Notes: generated by a model from the letters alone, not told the origin. Shown: positions 54,799-62,801, numbered from the stretch's first letter. The stretch is DNA of 64,000 nucleotides from Prevotella pallens ATCC 700821 (GCF_000220255.1 NZ_GL982514.1:116798-180797), one strand, 5' to 3'. Made by a program: numbers and translations.

Positions 54799-55070
54799 TC
54801 TCACCCTCCTCCCACTTCGTTCTAAAACATTAGCTTGTAACTTCTTAAGAAAACTACACACCTTTCTTCCTCAAACAACTAACCTCCCGTAATTGTTCTT
54901 TATAAGTCTGTTTCTCACAATGTTTAGTCATTGTAGCCAAACAATAGAAACCACAATACGTATAGCATTACACCTTATTTTCATAATTCTCATCTCAATA
55001 AATCTCTTTCAGCTGCAACAACCCCACGTAATAAAGGCTGAAACTTGTTGTTACGTCTAATTTGGAAAAA
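54799..55070. other. Intergenic gap at the edge of the mobile region
   Basis: No gene, promoter pair or repeat of the R1-R8 family is seen. The R1-R8 repeats, frequent until 44.3 kb, do not occur again after this point. Confidence 0.4.
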
Positions 55071-55158
55071 ACAGATATCTGAAACGCAACTGACAGATAT
55101 CTGAAACGCAACTGACAGATATCTGAAACGAGTGCGACAGATATCTGAAACAAAAGAT
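55071..55158. repeat. Four 22-bp tandem repeats each holding a CAGATATCTG palindrome
   Basis: The units start at 55071, 55093, 55115 and 55137. The first two are identical (ACAGATATCTGAAACGCAAC plus TG), the third differs in its last bases, and the fourth keeps ACAGATATCTGAAAC before decaying. The EcoRV-type palindrome is spaced exactly 22 bp apart. No gene overlaps. It lies between the nqr terminator and the first transposon remnant. Confidence 0.85.
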
Positions 55159-55254
55159 ACTACCGCCTGGCTGAGTTTTCCTAATTTCTGAGAGAGCTAT
55201 TTTATTTGCAAATACCTGCAAACATAGCATACAAATTATCTATTTATGGTAGTG

Positions 55255-55649
55255 TCTAAAAAAGTGTGTAAGCCCATATTTTTCTTCTCTTTGCATTTGA
55301 GAACAACAAAATAAATAAACAATGGAACTTACACAATTACAAATTTCGGAAATTCTTTCTAATTACACAAGCAGCAGCGAAGGTTTTGTCCTAGTGAGGG
55401 AGATATATGCTGGAAGGAAGAACTTGAAGTGTTGAAAGAACGAGGAGTTACTCAAATAGACTTAGTAGTATCTGATGCACTTCAAGGAATAGAGAATGCT
55501 GTTTGTGCAGCTTTCCCCCAGGCATCTCATCAGTTTTGTGTAGCTCACGTCAAGCAACAAATACTAAATTGTGGATAAACCGCAGATGGCAGAAGAACTA
55601 AATGAGGTCTTTACTTAAGAATACAAAGAGATGCAATCTTTGTTGGTAT
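55255..55649 (+). pseudogene. Decayed IS256-family transposase and left IS end
   Basis: A likely terminal repeat TGTCTAAAAAAGTGTGT at about 55254 is followed by the start M-E-L-T-Q-L-Q-I-S-E-I-L at 55322. A deletion or frame break follows, then a middle segment (about 55420-55575) reading L-K-E-R-G-V-T-Q-I-D-L-V-V-S-D-A and F-P-Q-A-S-H-Q-F-C-V-A-H-V-K. These are the D-containing and H-V-K blocks of IS256-type transposases. The catalytic core is incomplete and the frame is broken by TAA, so it is dead. Its remaining sequence runs directly into copB. Confidence 0.72.
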
Positions 55650-57776
55650 ATGAACAATTACAACAAACATTTATCCCACAGTCACCATAATCATGGCGAC
55701 ATGGATCATTCAAAACATGAGCACGTAAGCACGGAAGAACATGGAGACTATAAGGATCAACATCAAGAACATCATGCTGGGCATGACCACAGCGGGCACA
55801 GTGGGCATGATCACAGCGGGCACGGTGGGCATGAGCATCATCATCACGGTAACTTTAAGGAACTTTTCTTAAAGTCATTGCCAATAGGAATCATTATTAT
55901 GCTCTTATCCCCTATGGCTGGGTTTGAACTACCATTCCAGTTTGCTTTTCCATATTCTGATATTGTAGTAGCTATTTTATCTACTATATTAATTATTTAT
56001 GGTGGACGTCCATTCTATCAAGGGGCAGTTGACGAATTTAAACAAAAAGAACCTGGAATGATGGCTCTCGTTTCTTTAGGTTTAAGTGTTTCATATTTAT
56101 ATAGTATTTATACTGTAATAGCAAGCTACGTAACAGGTGTACAAATTATGGATTTTTTCTTTGAATTTGCTTCATTACTATTAATTATGTTATTAGGTCA
56201 CTGGATTGAGATGAAAGCTATTGGAGAAGCAGGAGATGCACAAGAAGAACTGGCTAAGCTAGTACCAAAAGATGCTCACGTTGTATTAGAAGACGATTCA
56301 ATAGAAACACGACCAGTTGCTGACTTAAAGGTAGGTGATTTAATTCGAGTTCAAGCTGGAGAAAATGTGCCAGCAGATGGAACTATCGAGCGTGGCGAAT
56401 CACGTTTAAATGAAGCTCTTCTAACTGGAGAATCAAAAGCAGTTAAAAAAGGTCCTGGCGATGAAGTAATCGGAGGCTCAACAAATGGAGAAGGGGTTCT
56501 TTATATTAAAGTGAATGAGACAGGTGATCAATCCTTTATATCTCAAGTTCAGAATTTAATCAGCCAAGCTCAAAGTCAGCCTTCCAGAGTAGAAAATATT
56601 GCTCAAAAGGTTGCAGGATGGCTCTTCTATATTGCTGTTATTGTCGCGCTAATTGCTTTTGTAACATGGATGGTTATAGAAGATGTGCCAACGGCAGTTA
56701 TATTTACAACTACTACATTAGTTATTGCTTGTCCTCACGCTTTGGGTCTAGCTATTCCATTGGTCACCGCTCGTAGCACAAGCTTAGGGGCAAGTCGTGG
56801 CTTACTAGTAAAAGACCGCCAAGCCTTAGAAATAGCTCAAGATGCAGATGTGATGATTTTAGATAAAACGGGTACTTTAACAACTGGTGAGTTTAAAGTA
56901 TTAGACGTTGAACTTTTTAATAACAAATATAATAAAGAGGAAATCATTGCCTTACTGGCAGGTATTGAAGGAGGATCTAGCCACCCGATTGCTCAATCAA
57001 TTATAAGCTTCGCTAAGCAGCAAGGTATAAGTCCAGTATCTTTTGATTCAATTGATGTGATTTCCGGTGCTGGCGTAGAAGGCAAAGCCAAGGGCCATAG
57101 TTACCAATTAATCAGTCAAAAATCCTATGGACGTAATCTTGATATGGATATTCCAAAAGGAGCAACTCTTAGTGTCTTAGTAGAAAACGATGATGCCATT
57201 GGTGCTGTAGCTTTAGGGGACGAATTAAAACCAACGAGTAAAGAGTTAATTAAAGCTCTTAAAAAGAACAATATTCAACCAATTATGGCAACAGGTGATA
57301 ATGAAAAAGCGGCTCAAGGCGCGGCAGAAGTTTTAGGGATTGAATATAGATCAAATCAATCTCCACAAGACAAATATGAGTTGGTTAAAACACTTAAAGA
57401 TGAAGGAAAGAAAGTTATCATGGTAGGTGATGGTGTAAATGATGCTCCTTCTCTTGCCTTAGCAGATGTTGGTATAGCTATAGGTGCTGGAACTCAAGTT
57501 GCATTGGATTCAGCTGATGTCATATTGACTCAATCCGATCCAGGAGATATTGAATCATTCATTGAATTAGCACACAAAACAACTCGTAAAATGAAACAAA
57601 ACCTATTTTGGGGAGCTGGTTATAACTTTATAGCTATCCCTCTAGCTGCAGGAATTTTGGCTCCTATTGGTATCACATTAAGCCCTGCATTAGGAGCAAT
57701 CCTAATGTCTGTGTCAACAGTCATCGTCGCCATTAATGCTATTTTATTAAGTTTAGATCCAAAAAATAACGGTTAA
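55650..57776 (+). CDS. copB: Copper-exporting P1B-type ATPase (CopB-like), Gram-positive type
   Basis: A His-rich N-terminus (from M-N-N-Y-N-K, with many H-x-H and H-S-G-H repeats) precedes eight expected helices. Counting from an in-frame upstream ATG at 55602, the motifs are T-G-E-S at 275, the intramembrane C-P-H at 377-379 and D-K-T-G-T at 421. C-P-H marks the CopB (P1B-3) subgroup, which exports copper. The length from 55650 is 708 residues. The ATG at 55650 is preferred because the 16 residues before it come from the IS remnant. No ribosome site is visible there, so the IS junction may have removed the native start region. The protein closely resembles Lactobacillales/Clostridia CopB, which suggests transfer. 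Confidence 0.88.
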   Translation: MNNYNKHLSHSHHNHGDMDHSKHEHVSTEEHGDYKDQHQEHHAGHDHSGHSGHDHSGHGGHEHHHHGNFKELFLKSLPIGIIIMLLSPMAGFELPFQFAFPYSDIVVAILSTILIIYGGRPFYQGAVDEFKQKEPGMMALVSLGLSVSYLYSIYTVIASYVTGVQIMDFFFEFASLLLIMLLGHWIEMKAIGEAGDAQEELAKLVPKDAHVVLEDDSIETRPVADLKVGDLIRVQAGENVPADGTIERGESRLNEALLTGESKAVKKGPGDEVIGGSTNGEGVLYIKVNETGDQSFISQVQNLISQAQSQPSRVENIAQKVAGWLFYIAVIVALIAFVTWMVIEDVPTAVIFTTTTLVIACPHALGLAIPLVTARSTSLGASRGLLVKDRQALEIAQDADVMILDKTGTLTTGEFKVLDVELFNNKYNKEEIIALLAGIEGGSSHPIAQSIISFAKQQGISPVSFDSIDVISGAGVEGKAKGHSYQLISQKSYGRNLDMDIPKGATLSVLVENDDAIGAVALGDELKPTSKELIKALKKNNIQPIMATGDNEKAAQGAAEVLGIEYRSNQSPQDKYELVKTLKDEGKKVIMVGDGVNDAPSLALADVGIAIGAGTQVALDSADVILTQSDPGDIESFIELAHKTTRKMKQNLFWGAGYNFIAIPLAAGILAPIGITLSPALGAILMSVSTVIVAINAILLSLDPKNNG

Positions 57777-57860
57777 CAGATCGAATGATTGAAACTCCTT
57801 AAAGTATCAATATACAATAGTTTTACAGGAGAAAAAGAGATGTAAGTACTGGCTCTTTGT

Positions 57861-57908
57861 AAAATCGTGTTGGTAGAAGTAGACGATTTTTCTACCAACA
57901 CGATTTTT
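57861..57908 (+). terminator. Long inverted repeat after copB
   Basis: The 17-bp arms AAAATCGTGTTGGTAGA (57861-57877) and TCTACCAACACGATTTT (57891-57907) pair perfectly, followed by TTTAATTT. It works as a terminator for copB. The preceding GGCTCTTTGT resembles ends of ISL3-family elements, so a relic IS end is an alternative. Confidence 0.75.
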
Positions 57909-57988
57909 AATTTATTATAAAACTGATTTCTTTTAAAATCCTATAAGCCATTGATTTTATATGTTTTATAGCTTGTTATTCTATTTTC

Positions 57989-58030
57989 TTGACATCAATA
58001 CTACAGTCTCAACCCCTATGGTTATGGGGA
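57989..58030 (+). promoter_or_regulatory. Orphan promoter-like site with C4/G4 palindrome
   Basis: TTGACA (57989-57994) is followed by AACCCCTATGGTTATGGGGA (58011-58030). Palindromes of CCCC and GGGG over the -10 region recall copper-responsive CsoR operators of Gram-positive bacteria. No gene starts downstream on the plus strand, so it may be a relic of a lost cop gene. Confidence 0.3.
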
Positions 58031-58100
58031 ACATATCCACGCTCGTAGATGGAAACATATCAAAGATTGGCTCTCGTTTGTAGGAACATATCGACTGTAA

Positions 58101-58580
<480 letters not shown>

Positions 58581-58603
58581 ATTCTTAGCCTCCATATTTT
58601 CAT

Positions 58604-58634
58604 TATAATTTCTTTTTTAAACTAGGTAAAACCA
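58604..58634 (-). promoter_or_regulatory. Sigma-70-type promoter of the copZ-like gene
   Basis: On the minus strand TTTACC, a 17-bp spacer and TATAAT precede the gene. This is a Firmicutes-style promoter, unlike the TAnnTTTG promoters elsewhere in the window. It abuts the IS30 element. Confidence 0.5.
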
Positions 58635-58644
58635 ATTTTGTAGA

Positions 58645-59702
58645 GTCCAACAGCAAATGCAAATTTATGGAAAGTTTTCGAAGAATTTGTATTTAGGGGT
58701 ATCAAAATTTAATTTTTCTCTTGGTCTTCTGTTTATTTTCTTTTGTATTTCCATTATTTTTCGGTCAGAGAAATCGTTGAAGTTTGCCTTTTTTGGTATG
58801 TACCTTCTAATGAGTTTATTTGCGTTCTCTACAGCACCTTTCTGCCAGGAGGAGTAAGAATCGGTGAAGTAAACCACCACCGGATTTCTTCCATTCATGC
58901 TGAGCCGCCTTGTTATTTCCTCGTGTGCGGCAAACTCACATCCATTGTCAGTGGTAATGGTAAGCAGTGATTCCCTATATGGAAAGAGCAATTTTGCCAC
59001 GGTCTTTGCCGTTGGTAACGCCTTCCGTCCCTGCGGCAGTCTTTCCATGAGAATGTAGTTAGTCGAGCGTTCCGTTAAGGTGACAATGGCATGACCGTAC
59101 GAGTCGACGATAGTGTCCAGTTCCCAGTCTCCGAAGCGCGTGCCGTCAGCCTGCATTGGTCTCTGGTGTATGCTTATACGGTTAGGGATATTGGTAGCCT
59201 TCGTAGGACGCAACGCCTTGCTCCTCTTTGTGTATTTGAGCCTATGTGGCATATGTGAAGCAAGTTTTCCGGTGGTGTCTGCATGGACGTGGTTGTAGAT
59301 GGTCTGCTTCACGATGTGAATACCCTCACGTCTGAGCACGCCTGCAATTTGGCTGGGAGACCAGTCCTCATCCTCTATCATGCGGTCAACACGCCACCAT
59401 AAGTCCTCAGGCTTGCGGTGATTGCCTTTAAAGCCGTGCTTGCGGGCTTCGCACTTGGATTGTGCATACTTCCACACATACGTGCCGTCTGGCTTGGAGT
59501 TTCGCCTGATTTCACGGATGACCGTTGAGCAGGACACTTCGATTTCCCTTGCTATACGGGATTTGCTCCATTTCCTTTGAAGTCCAAGATAGATTTCGTA
59601 TCTTTGTGCTTCGATTAGTTGATTTGACATAGCAATACAAAATTAATTAATCTTAGGGAGATTTCGGTCTCCCTTTTTTTATTTGTATTGCTGATTGTTT
59701 CT
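58645..59702 (-). mobile_element. Complete IS30-family insertion sequence
   Basis: Imperfect terminal inverted repeats are visible: GTCCAACAGCAAATGCAAAT at the left (about 58647) and, read inward from the right end (about 59702), GAAACAATCAGCAATACAAA. One intact transposase gene fills the element. A GGGAGATTTCGGTCTCCC hairpin with six T (59655-59678), pointing into the flank, lies upstream of the transposase. Exact ends and target duplication were not determined. Confidence 0.75.
58665..59630 (-). CDS. IS30-family transposase
   Basis: This 321-residue protein has an N-terminal helix-turn-helix (W-S-K-S-R-I-A-R-E-I-E-V-S-C-S-T-V). The DDE integrase core shows D in G-D-W-E-L-D-T-I-V, D in T-I-T-T-D-N-G-C-E-F and E in G-A-V-E-N-A-N-K-L-I-R-R. 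The C-terminus is R-P-R-E-K-L-N-F-D-T-P, a typical IS30 ending. The frame is intact and the length normal, so it is probably active. Confidence 0.93.
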   Translation of the reverse strand: MSNQLIEAQRYEIYLGLQRKWSKSRIAREIEVSCSTVIREIRRNSKPDGTYVWKYAQSKCEARKHGFKGNHRKPEDLWWRVDRMIEDEDWSPSQIAGVLRREGIHIVKQTIYNHVHADTTGKLASHMPHRLKYTKRSKALRPTKATNIPNRISIHQRPMQADGTRFGDWELDTIVDSYGHAIVTLTERSTNYILMERLPQGRKALPTAKTVAKLLFPYRESLLTITTDNGCEFAAHEEITRRLSMNGRNPVVVYFTDSYSSWQKGAVENANKLIRRYIPKKANFNDFSDRKIMEIQKKINRRPREKLNFDTPKYKFFENFP

Positions 59703-59705
59703 TTA

Positions 59706-59769
59706 CCTCGCCGAGAGATGCAGACAACCTCTCGCTACGCTTCGAGAACGTCTGCATCTCTCGGCGAGG
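59706..59769. repeat. Perfect 20-bp inverted repeat next to the IS30 end
   Basis: The arm at 59706-59725 (CCTCGCCGAGAGATGCAGAC) pairs perfectly with 59750-59769. A second stem, TCTCG with CGAGA, sits inside. It is much more GC-rich than its surroundings. It lies about 4 bp from the IS30 end and 58 bp after the lysozyme gene. IS30-type elements are known to favour palindromic targets. Confidence 0.85.
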
Positions 59770-59826
59770 GGTACTCTTTTATTGCACTTCGATTTTGAAT
59801 CTGCACAAGAGTCATTCTGTGTAAAA

Positions 59827-60333
59827 TCATGGAATATAAAACAGCGCAAACTCCACCTGTCTGCGTTTAACTAACCCATTCAAGGCTTTTCCCTTATATT
59901 GGCAGAACGAAACATACTCCCGATAAATATTTCTATCTCCAGCCTCTATCTTTCGCAGCAACTTACTCTTAGGGTGTTTGCCATATCCGAGCAGTCGCCC
60001 CATACCCACATTATAGGCAAGCAAGGTCAGCAGCAGGGCATCCTTACCATAGCCTTTGAAGTGTTCAAAGCATTTCCAAAGGTCGGCACGGAGCAGTGAG
60101 TCAGCCTGCCGTTCCGTCATATCCGCAGTGAAACGTTCTCCTGGTTGCAGCTGATGCCCATACCCAACATACGGATAATTCTTCCAGCCGTGCAGTCCCT
60201 CAAAATATTTCACAACGACCACAGCACGCTCAAAAGGTGGCAAGTCCGCCAGCCGCACCCTGCGCTGGGCAAGGGTCGGCTGACAGAACAGGCAGAATAC
60301 ACAAAGTAAAATGAAAGAATTTATCGTTCGCAT
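59827..60333 (-). CDS. Lysozyme of the conjugative transposon
   Basis: This 168-residue secreted protein (signal about 1-22, ending L-A-Q) has a phage-lysozyme-like core: K-Y-F-E-G-L-H-G-W at 43-51 with the catalytic Glu, then Y-V-G-Y-G-H-Q, and a Y-N-V-G-M-G-R-L motif. Enzymes of this kind open the cell wall for the mating channel and sit at the end of tra operons of CTnDOT-like elements. It starts 11 bp after traQ. Confidence 0.85.
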   Translation of the reverse strand: MRTINSFILLCVFCLFCQPTLAQRRVRLADLPPFERAVVVVKYFEGLHGWKNYPYVGYGHQLQPGERFTADMTERQADSLLRADLWKCFEHFKGYGKDALLLTLLAYNVGMGRLLGYGKHPKSKLLRKIEAGDRNIYREYVSFCQYKGKALNGLVKRRQVEFALFYIP

Positions 60334-60344
60334 CCATTATGTTA

Positions 60345-60800
60345 TTAGTGGCGAGAAGATGCAGGCTTCTTGCCCTCCTCACGCTCATTGTTGAAACTAA
60401 AGGTTAGCTGCTGAACCTTACCGAAACTATCCTCCACATATACATCAATTGTCTGGCGGTCGGATGAGAACGAGGTGTAGTATAAGCGGAACACATCTTT
60501 TGTGAGTGGATATCGGTCGTTCGGCTTGAAGACTGTGCCGTTATCATTTCTTAGCAAGCCCTTGCCGTCAGACTGGAAGTAACGTATCGTATAGCGAGTG
60601 TCGGCAAGCTCACCACCTCGCTTCAGTGTGCAGCGTATCTCAGCTGTCTGCCCTCTTATGATGTCCTTCTGAACCGGCATTGTCTCCACCGTAAACGGAT
60701 AAGACTGCTGAACATCCAAATCCCTATCACAAGCAGATAGGCAAAACACGGCAAGGGTCAGCACACCCATTACCCAAATCGTATTCAATATCTTCTTCAT
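60345..60800 (-). CDS. traQ: Conjugal transfer protein TraQ (DUF3872)
   Basis: This 151-residue lipoprotein (signal ending L-S-A-C, Cys24) matches TraQ/DUF3872 of Bacteroides conjugative transposons. Landmarks are Y-P-F-T-V-E-T-M-P-V, the G-E-L-A-D-T-R-Y-T-I segment and the final Q-Q-L-T-F-S-F-N-N-E. It is part of the tail of a tra operon with the lysozyme gene. Confidence 0.88.
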   Translation of the reverse strand: MKKILNTIWVMGVLTLAVFCLSACDRDLDVQQSYPFTVETMPVQKDIIRGQTAEIRCTLKRGGELADTRYTIRYFQSDGKGLLRNDNGTVFKPNDRYPLTKDVFRLYYTSFSSDRQTIDVYVEDSFGKVQQLTFSFNNEREEGKKPASSRH

Positions 60801-60812
60801 CTTTTCTTCTAC

Positions 60813-61085
60813 TTAAAAGTTAAACCTTAGTCCTGCTGAAACAGCCGGACGAAAACAATGCACGTCCGTTCCAAAGAGGAAACGTCCCTGCGCCTTTATA
60901 AGAAAGAGAATCCTATCCGTTAGGAACACTTCCATCGAACCATATACGGCACCACCATAGATAAAGCGGGAGCGGTCGAGCAGCGTCGCCCCGTCGGGCA
61001 GCAGCTTCTTGTCCTTGTTCAGCTGCTCATAGCCACCCAAGGCGGCATTGCAGAGCACCGACAACGTGGAACCGCATACCTGATA
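60813..61085 (-). pseudogene. traO: 3' end of traO, cut by an insertion sequence
   Basis: About 90 residues match the C-terminus of TraO: A-A-L-G-G-Y-E-Q-L-N, then Y-G-G-A-V-Y-G-S-M-E-V-F and the final R-P-A-V-S-A-G-L-R-F-N-F. TraO is an outer-membrane mating-channel protein of about 190 residues. The N-terminal half and the rest of the tra operon are missing. The frame runs into the IS3-type remnant at about 61080-61090. The direct traO-traQ junction without traP is seen in some element types. Confidence 0.82.
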
Positions 61086-61867
61086 ATATACGACAAATAG
61101 TGGTTGAACTTTCTTTAGAACATCCAGAGCTTACCCCCAGGGAATTGTCAGTTCTTTTATTGGAAGAGAGTCAGATATTTGTTTCAGAGTCAAGCTTTTA
61201 TCGTATATTACACGAAAGAGGTCTATTGGAACGTATGGAGCATGATTTTATCTTTGCAGCTGATGAATTCCATCATAAGACTAAATTCGCTAATGAGATG
61301 TGGCAGACTGATTTTACCTATTTCAAAGTCAAGGGTTGGGGCTGGTATTATCTCTCTACTGTAATTGATGACTACAGCAGGTATATTATCCATTGGGAGT
61401 TATGTTCGAGTATGACTTCTGATGATGTATCCAGAACAATCGATAACGCAATTGAGAAGGCAGGAGTTACATTCCAGAATCCTCCTTGTCTGTTATCAGA
61501 TAATGGACCATGTTATATTGCTTCCTCTCTCAAACAGTATCTCTGTAAGGAATATAATATCAAGCATATCCATGGCAAACCCTTGCATCCGCAGACGCAG
61601 GGAAAGATAGAACGATATCACAGATCGATGAAAAATGTGATTAAGCTAAATCATTATTTTTGTCCCTCTGAATTGGAAAATGCTATCGATGGGTGGGTGA
61701 AATATTATAATGAGAGAAGGTTTCATGAATCGTTGGATAATCTTACACCCAGAGACGTATATCTAGGACAAGGGGAGAAAATAAAGAAAATACGAGAAAC
61801 GATAAAGCAAAATTCAATCAAAAAAAGAATTTTTGATAATAAAACAATGAAATATCAGAGTAAATAA
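61085..61867 (+). pseudogene. IS3-type transposase OrfB, N-terminus missing
   Basis: The frame enters from the junction with traO and reads N-I-R-Q-I-V-V-E-L-S-L-E-H-P-E-L. The GTG at 61100 is not a natural start. The DDE core is complete: D in W-Q-T-D-F-T-Y, D in L-L-S-D-N-G-P-C and E in P-Q-T-Q-G-K-I-E-R-Y-H. It ends with a basic tail. A full OrfB of this type would have about 50-100 more residues, and OrfA is absent. Confidence 0.78.
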
Positions 61868-61875
61868 CTACATTT

Positions 61876-61908
61876 GTAGTTGTGCACTTTTGTTTGACAA
61901 CGTACAAT
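61876..61908. repeat. Copy 1 of a 30-bp hairpin repeat
   Basis: GTTGTGCACTTTTGTTTGAC followed by AACGTACAAT is shared exactly with copy 2 at 62945-62978. Here the left arm has lost one base (GTAGTTGT instead of GTACGTTGT). It forms the right end of the IS3-type remnant. Confidence 0.85.
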
Positions 61909-61924
61909 TTAGTCACTGATATTT

Positions 61925-62170
61925 ATGAAAAAAAATAAAATTAAAACGGAGTTTCTACACAAACTGGAGTTTTTCTATAGAAATTTGGGTAGCATTTGGT
62001 CTGTAGAAGACTTTTCAAACAATAGAAATGTTCAGAGTCTCTTAAAAGATTATTTATTGGTTCTTGAAGAAAAGGGTATCGTAAAAATTATCGAAGGCAA
62101 TAAGTTTAAAATAACGAATTTGCCATCGAGTATAATGTCTCGTCAGTCTAATAGCGAAACTAAAGAATGA
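61925..62170 (+). CDS. Small protein, first of three paralogues (winged-helix-like)
   Basis: This 81-residue protein starts 17 bp after the IS end. It has I-W-S-V-E-D-F, then L-K-D-Y-L-L-V-L-E-E-K-G-I-V-K-I-I-E-G-N-K-F-K-I and L-P-S near the end. The same order of elements (W, a helix ending in E-x-K/N-G-I/Y, a short hairpin, then L-P-S) recurs in the next two genes. The helix-plus-hairpin pattern suggests a compact winged helix, but this is inference. Its stop overlaps the start of a 13-codon micro-ORF (ATGA). No known family recognised. Confidence 0.6.
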   Translation: MKKNKIKTEFLHKLEFFYRNLGSIWSVEDFSNNRNVQSLLKDYLLVLEEKGIVKIIEGNKFKITNLPSSIMSRQSNSETKE

Positions 62171-62208
62171 TAAATCTAAAAACAGGAGAAGTCATAACCT
62201 TCAAATAA
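62167..62208 (+). CDS. 13-codon micro-ORF, copy A
   Basis: The frame encodes M-I-N-L-K-T-G-E-V-I-T-F-K and stops with TAA. It overlaps the stop of the preceding gene by 4 bp and ends 10 bp before the next gene. Copy B at 62501 encodes M-V-N-L-K-T-G-R-T-I-T-L-K. Several differences between the copies are silent (AAT/AAC, CTA/TTG, GGA/GGT, ACC/ACA), which points to selection on the peptide. Confidence 0.45.
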   Translation: MINLKTGEVITFK

Positions 62209-62218
62209 CACATGAGTT

Positions 62219-62488
62219 ATGAAACGTAGTAGATTAATAATAATAATAATAAATTATATTTATCACGATAATATTTATTTGATGTCTCCAATTGTTGATT
62301 GGAATTTATTAGATGTGCTAAATAAAAATATTCGAAATAATTATAAAAGAATTAGACCCATTTTGTTGAAATGGCAGGAAAATGGATATATAAAATTAAT
62401 AGAAGATAACGAGATTGCTTTTTCTTTTATTCCAGAGAAATTACCATCAAAAGAAAAACTAATAGAAGAGAGCCTGAATTTCAAATAA
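62219..62488 (+). CDS. Small protein, second of three paralogues
   Basis: This 89-residue protein begins M-K-R-S-R-L with a run of isoleucines encoded by repeated ATA/AAT triplets. It continues S-P-I-V-D-W and R-I-R-P-I-L-L-K-W-Q-E-N-G-Y-I-K-L-I-E-D, then I-A-F and ends E-K-L-P-S-K-E-K-L-I-E-E-S. The C-terminal 13 residues are identical to the third paralogue. AT-rich and without a ribosome site that stands out; translation may be coupled to the micro-ORF before it. Confidence 0.6.
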   Translation: MKRSRLIIIIINYIYHDNIYLMSPIVDWNLLDVLNKNIRNNYKRIRPILLKWQENGYIKLIEDNEIAFSFIPEKLPSKEKLIEESLNFK

Positions 62489-62500
62489 TGATTGATGAGA

Positions 62501-62542
62501 ATGGTGAACTTGAAAACAGGTAGAACAATAACATTAAAATAA
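62501..62542 (+). CDS. 13-codon micro-ORF, copy B
   Basis: The frame encodes M-V-N-L-K-T-G-R-T-I-T-L-K with its TAA one base before the ATG of the third paralogue. Same length, same position relative to the following gene and same peptide pattern as copy A. Confidence 0.45.
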   Translation: MVNLKTGRTITLK

Positions 62543-62543
62543 T

Positions 62544-62801
62544 ATGAAGAGAATAAAAATTGTTCGTGTATTGGCAACTTATATTTGTCATGATCCATTT
62601 GCATATAGTCCTATCTGGACATGGGATAGCTTTCCTCCAATTATATATACAGAAAGGGAAAGAATACTTCCTGTATTAAAAGAATGGGAACATAAAGGAT
62701 ATTTAACTTTAATATATGATGAGAAAATAGCCTTTATCCTTAACGTAGAAAAATTACCATCAAAAGAAAAACTAATAGAAGAAAGTCGTAATATTAAATA
62801 A
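62544..62801 (+). CDS. Small protein, third of three paralogues
   Basis: This 85-residue protein has S-P-I-W-T-W-D, then R-I-L-P-V-L-K-E-W-E-H-K-G-Y-L-T-L-I-Y-D and K-I-A-F-I-L-N, ending E-K-L-P-S-K-E-K-L-I-E-E-S. It is clearly a duplicate of the second paralogue, with about half its residues changed. Highly charged, with no signal peptide or membrane helix, so probably cytoplasmic. Function unknown. Confidence 0.62.
   Translation: MKRIKIVRVLATYICHDPFAYSPIWTWDSFPPIIYTERERILPVLKEWEHKGYLTLIYDEKIAFILNVEKLPSKEKLIEESRNIK

Larger units (their letters stand above)
61080..61910 (+). mobile_element. Truncated IS3-type insertion sequence
   Basis: A partial transposase gene is followed by a right end at about 61908 with a degenerate inverted repeat (61876-61906). 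The left end and the first part of the transposase are missing, so the element cannot move by itself. The left junction falls inside traO. Confidence 0.65.

Noticed and set aside
55071..55158. CRISPR array
   Set aside because: The 22-bp units are contiguous with no unique spacers, and no cas genes are present. The same holds for 19808-19873.
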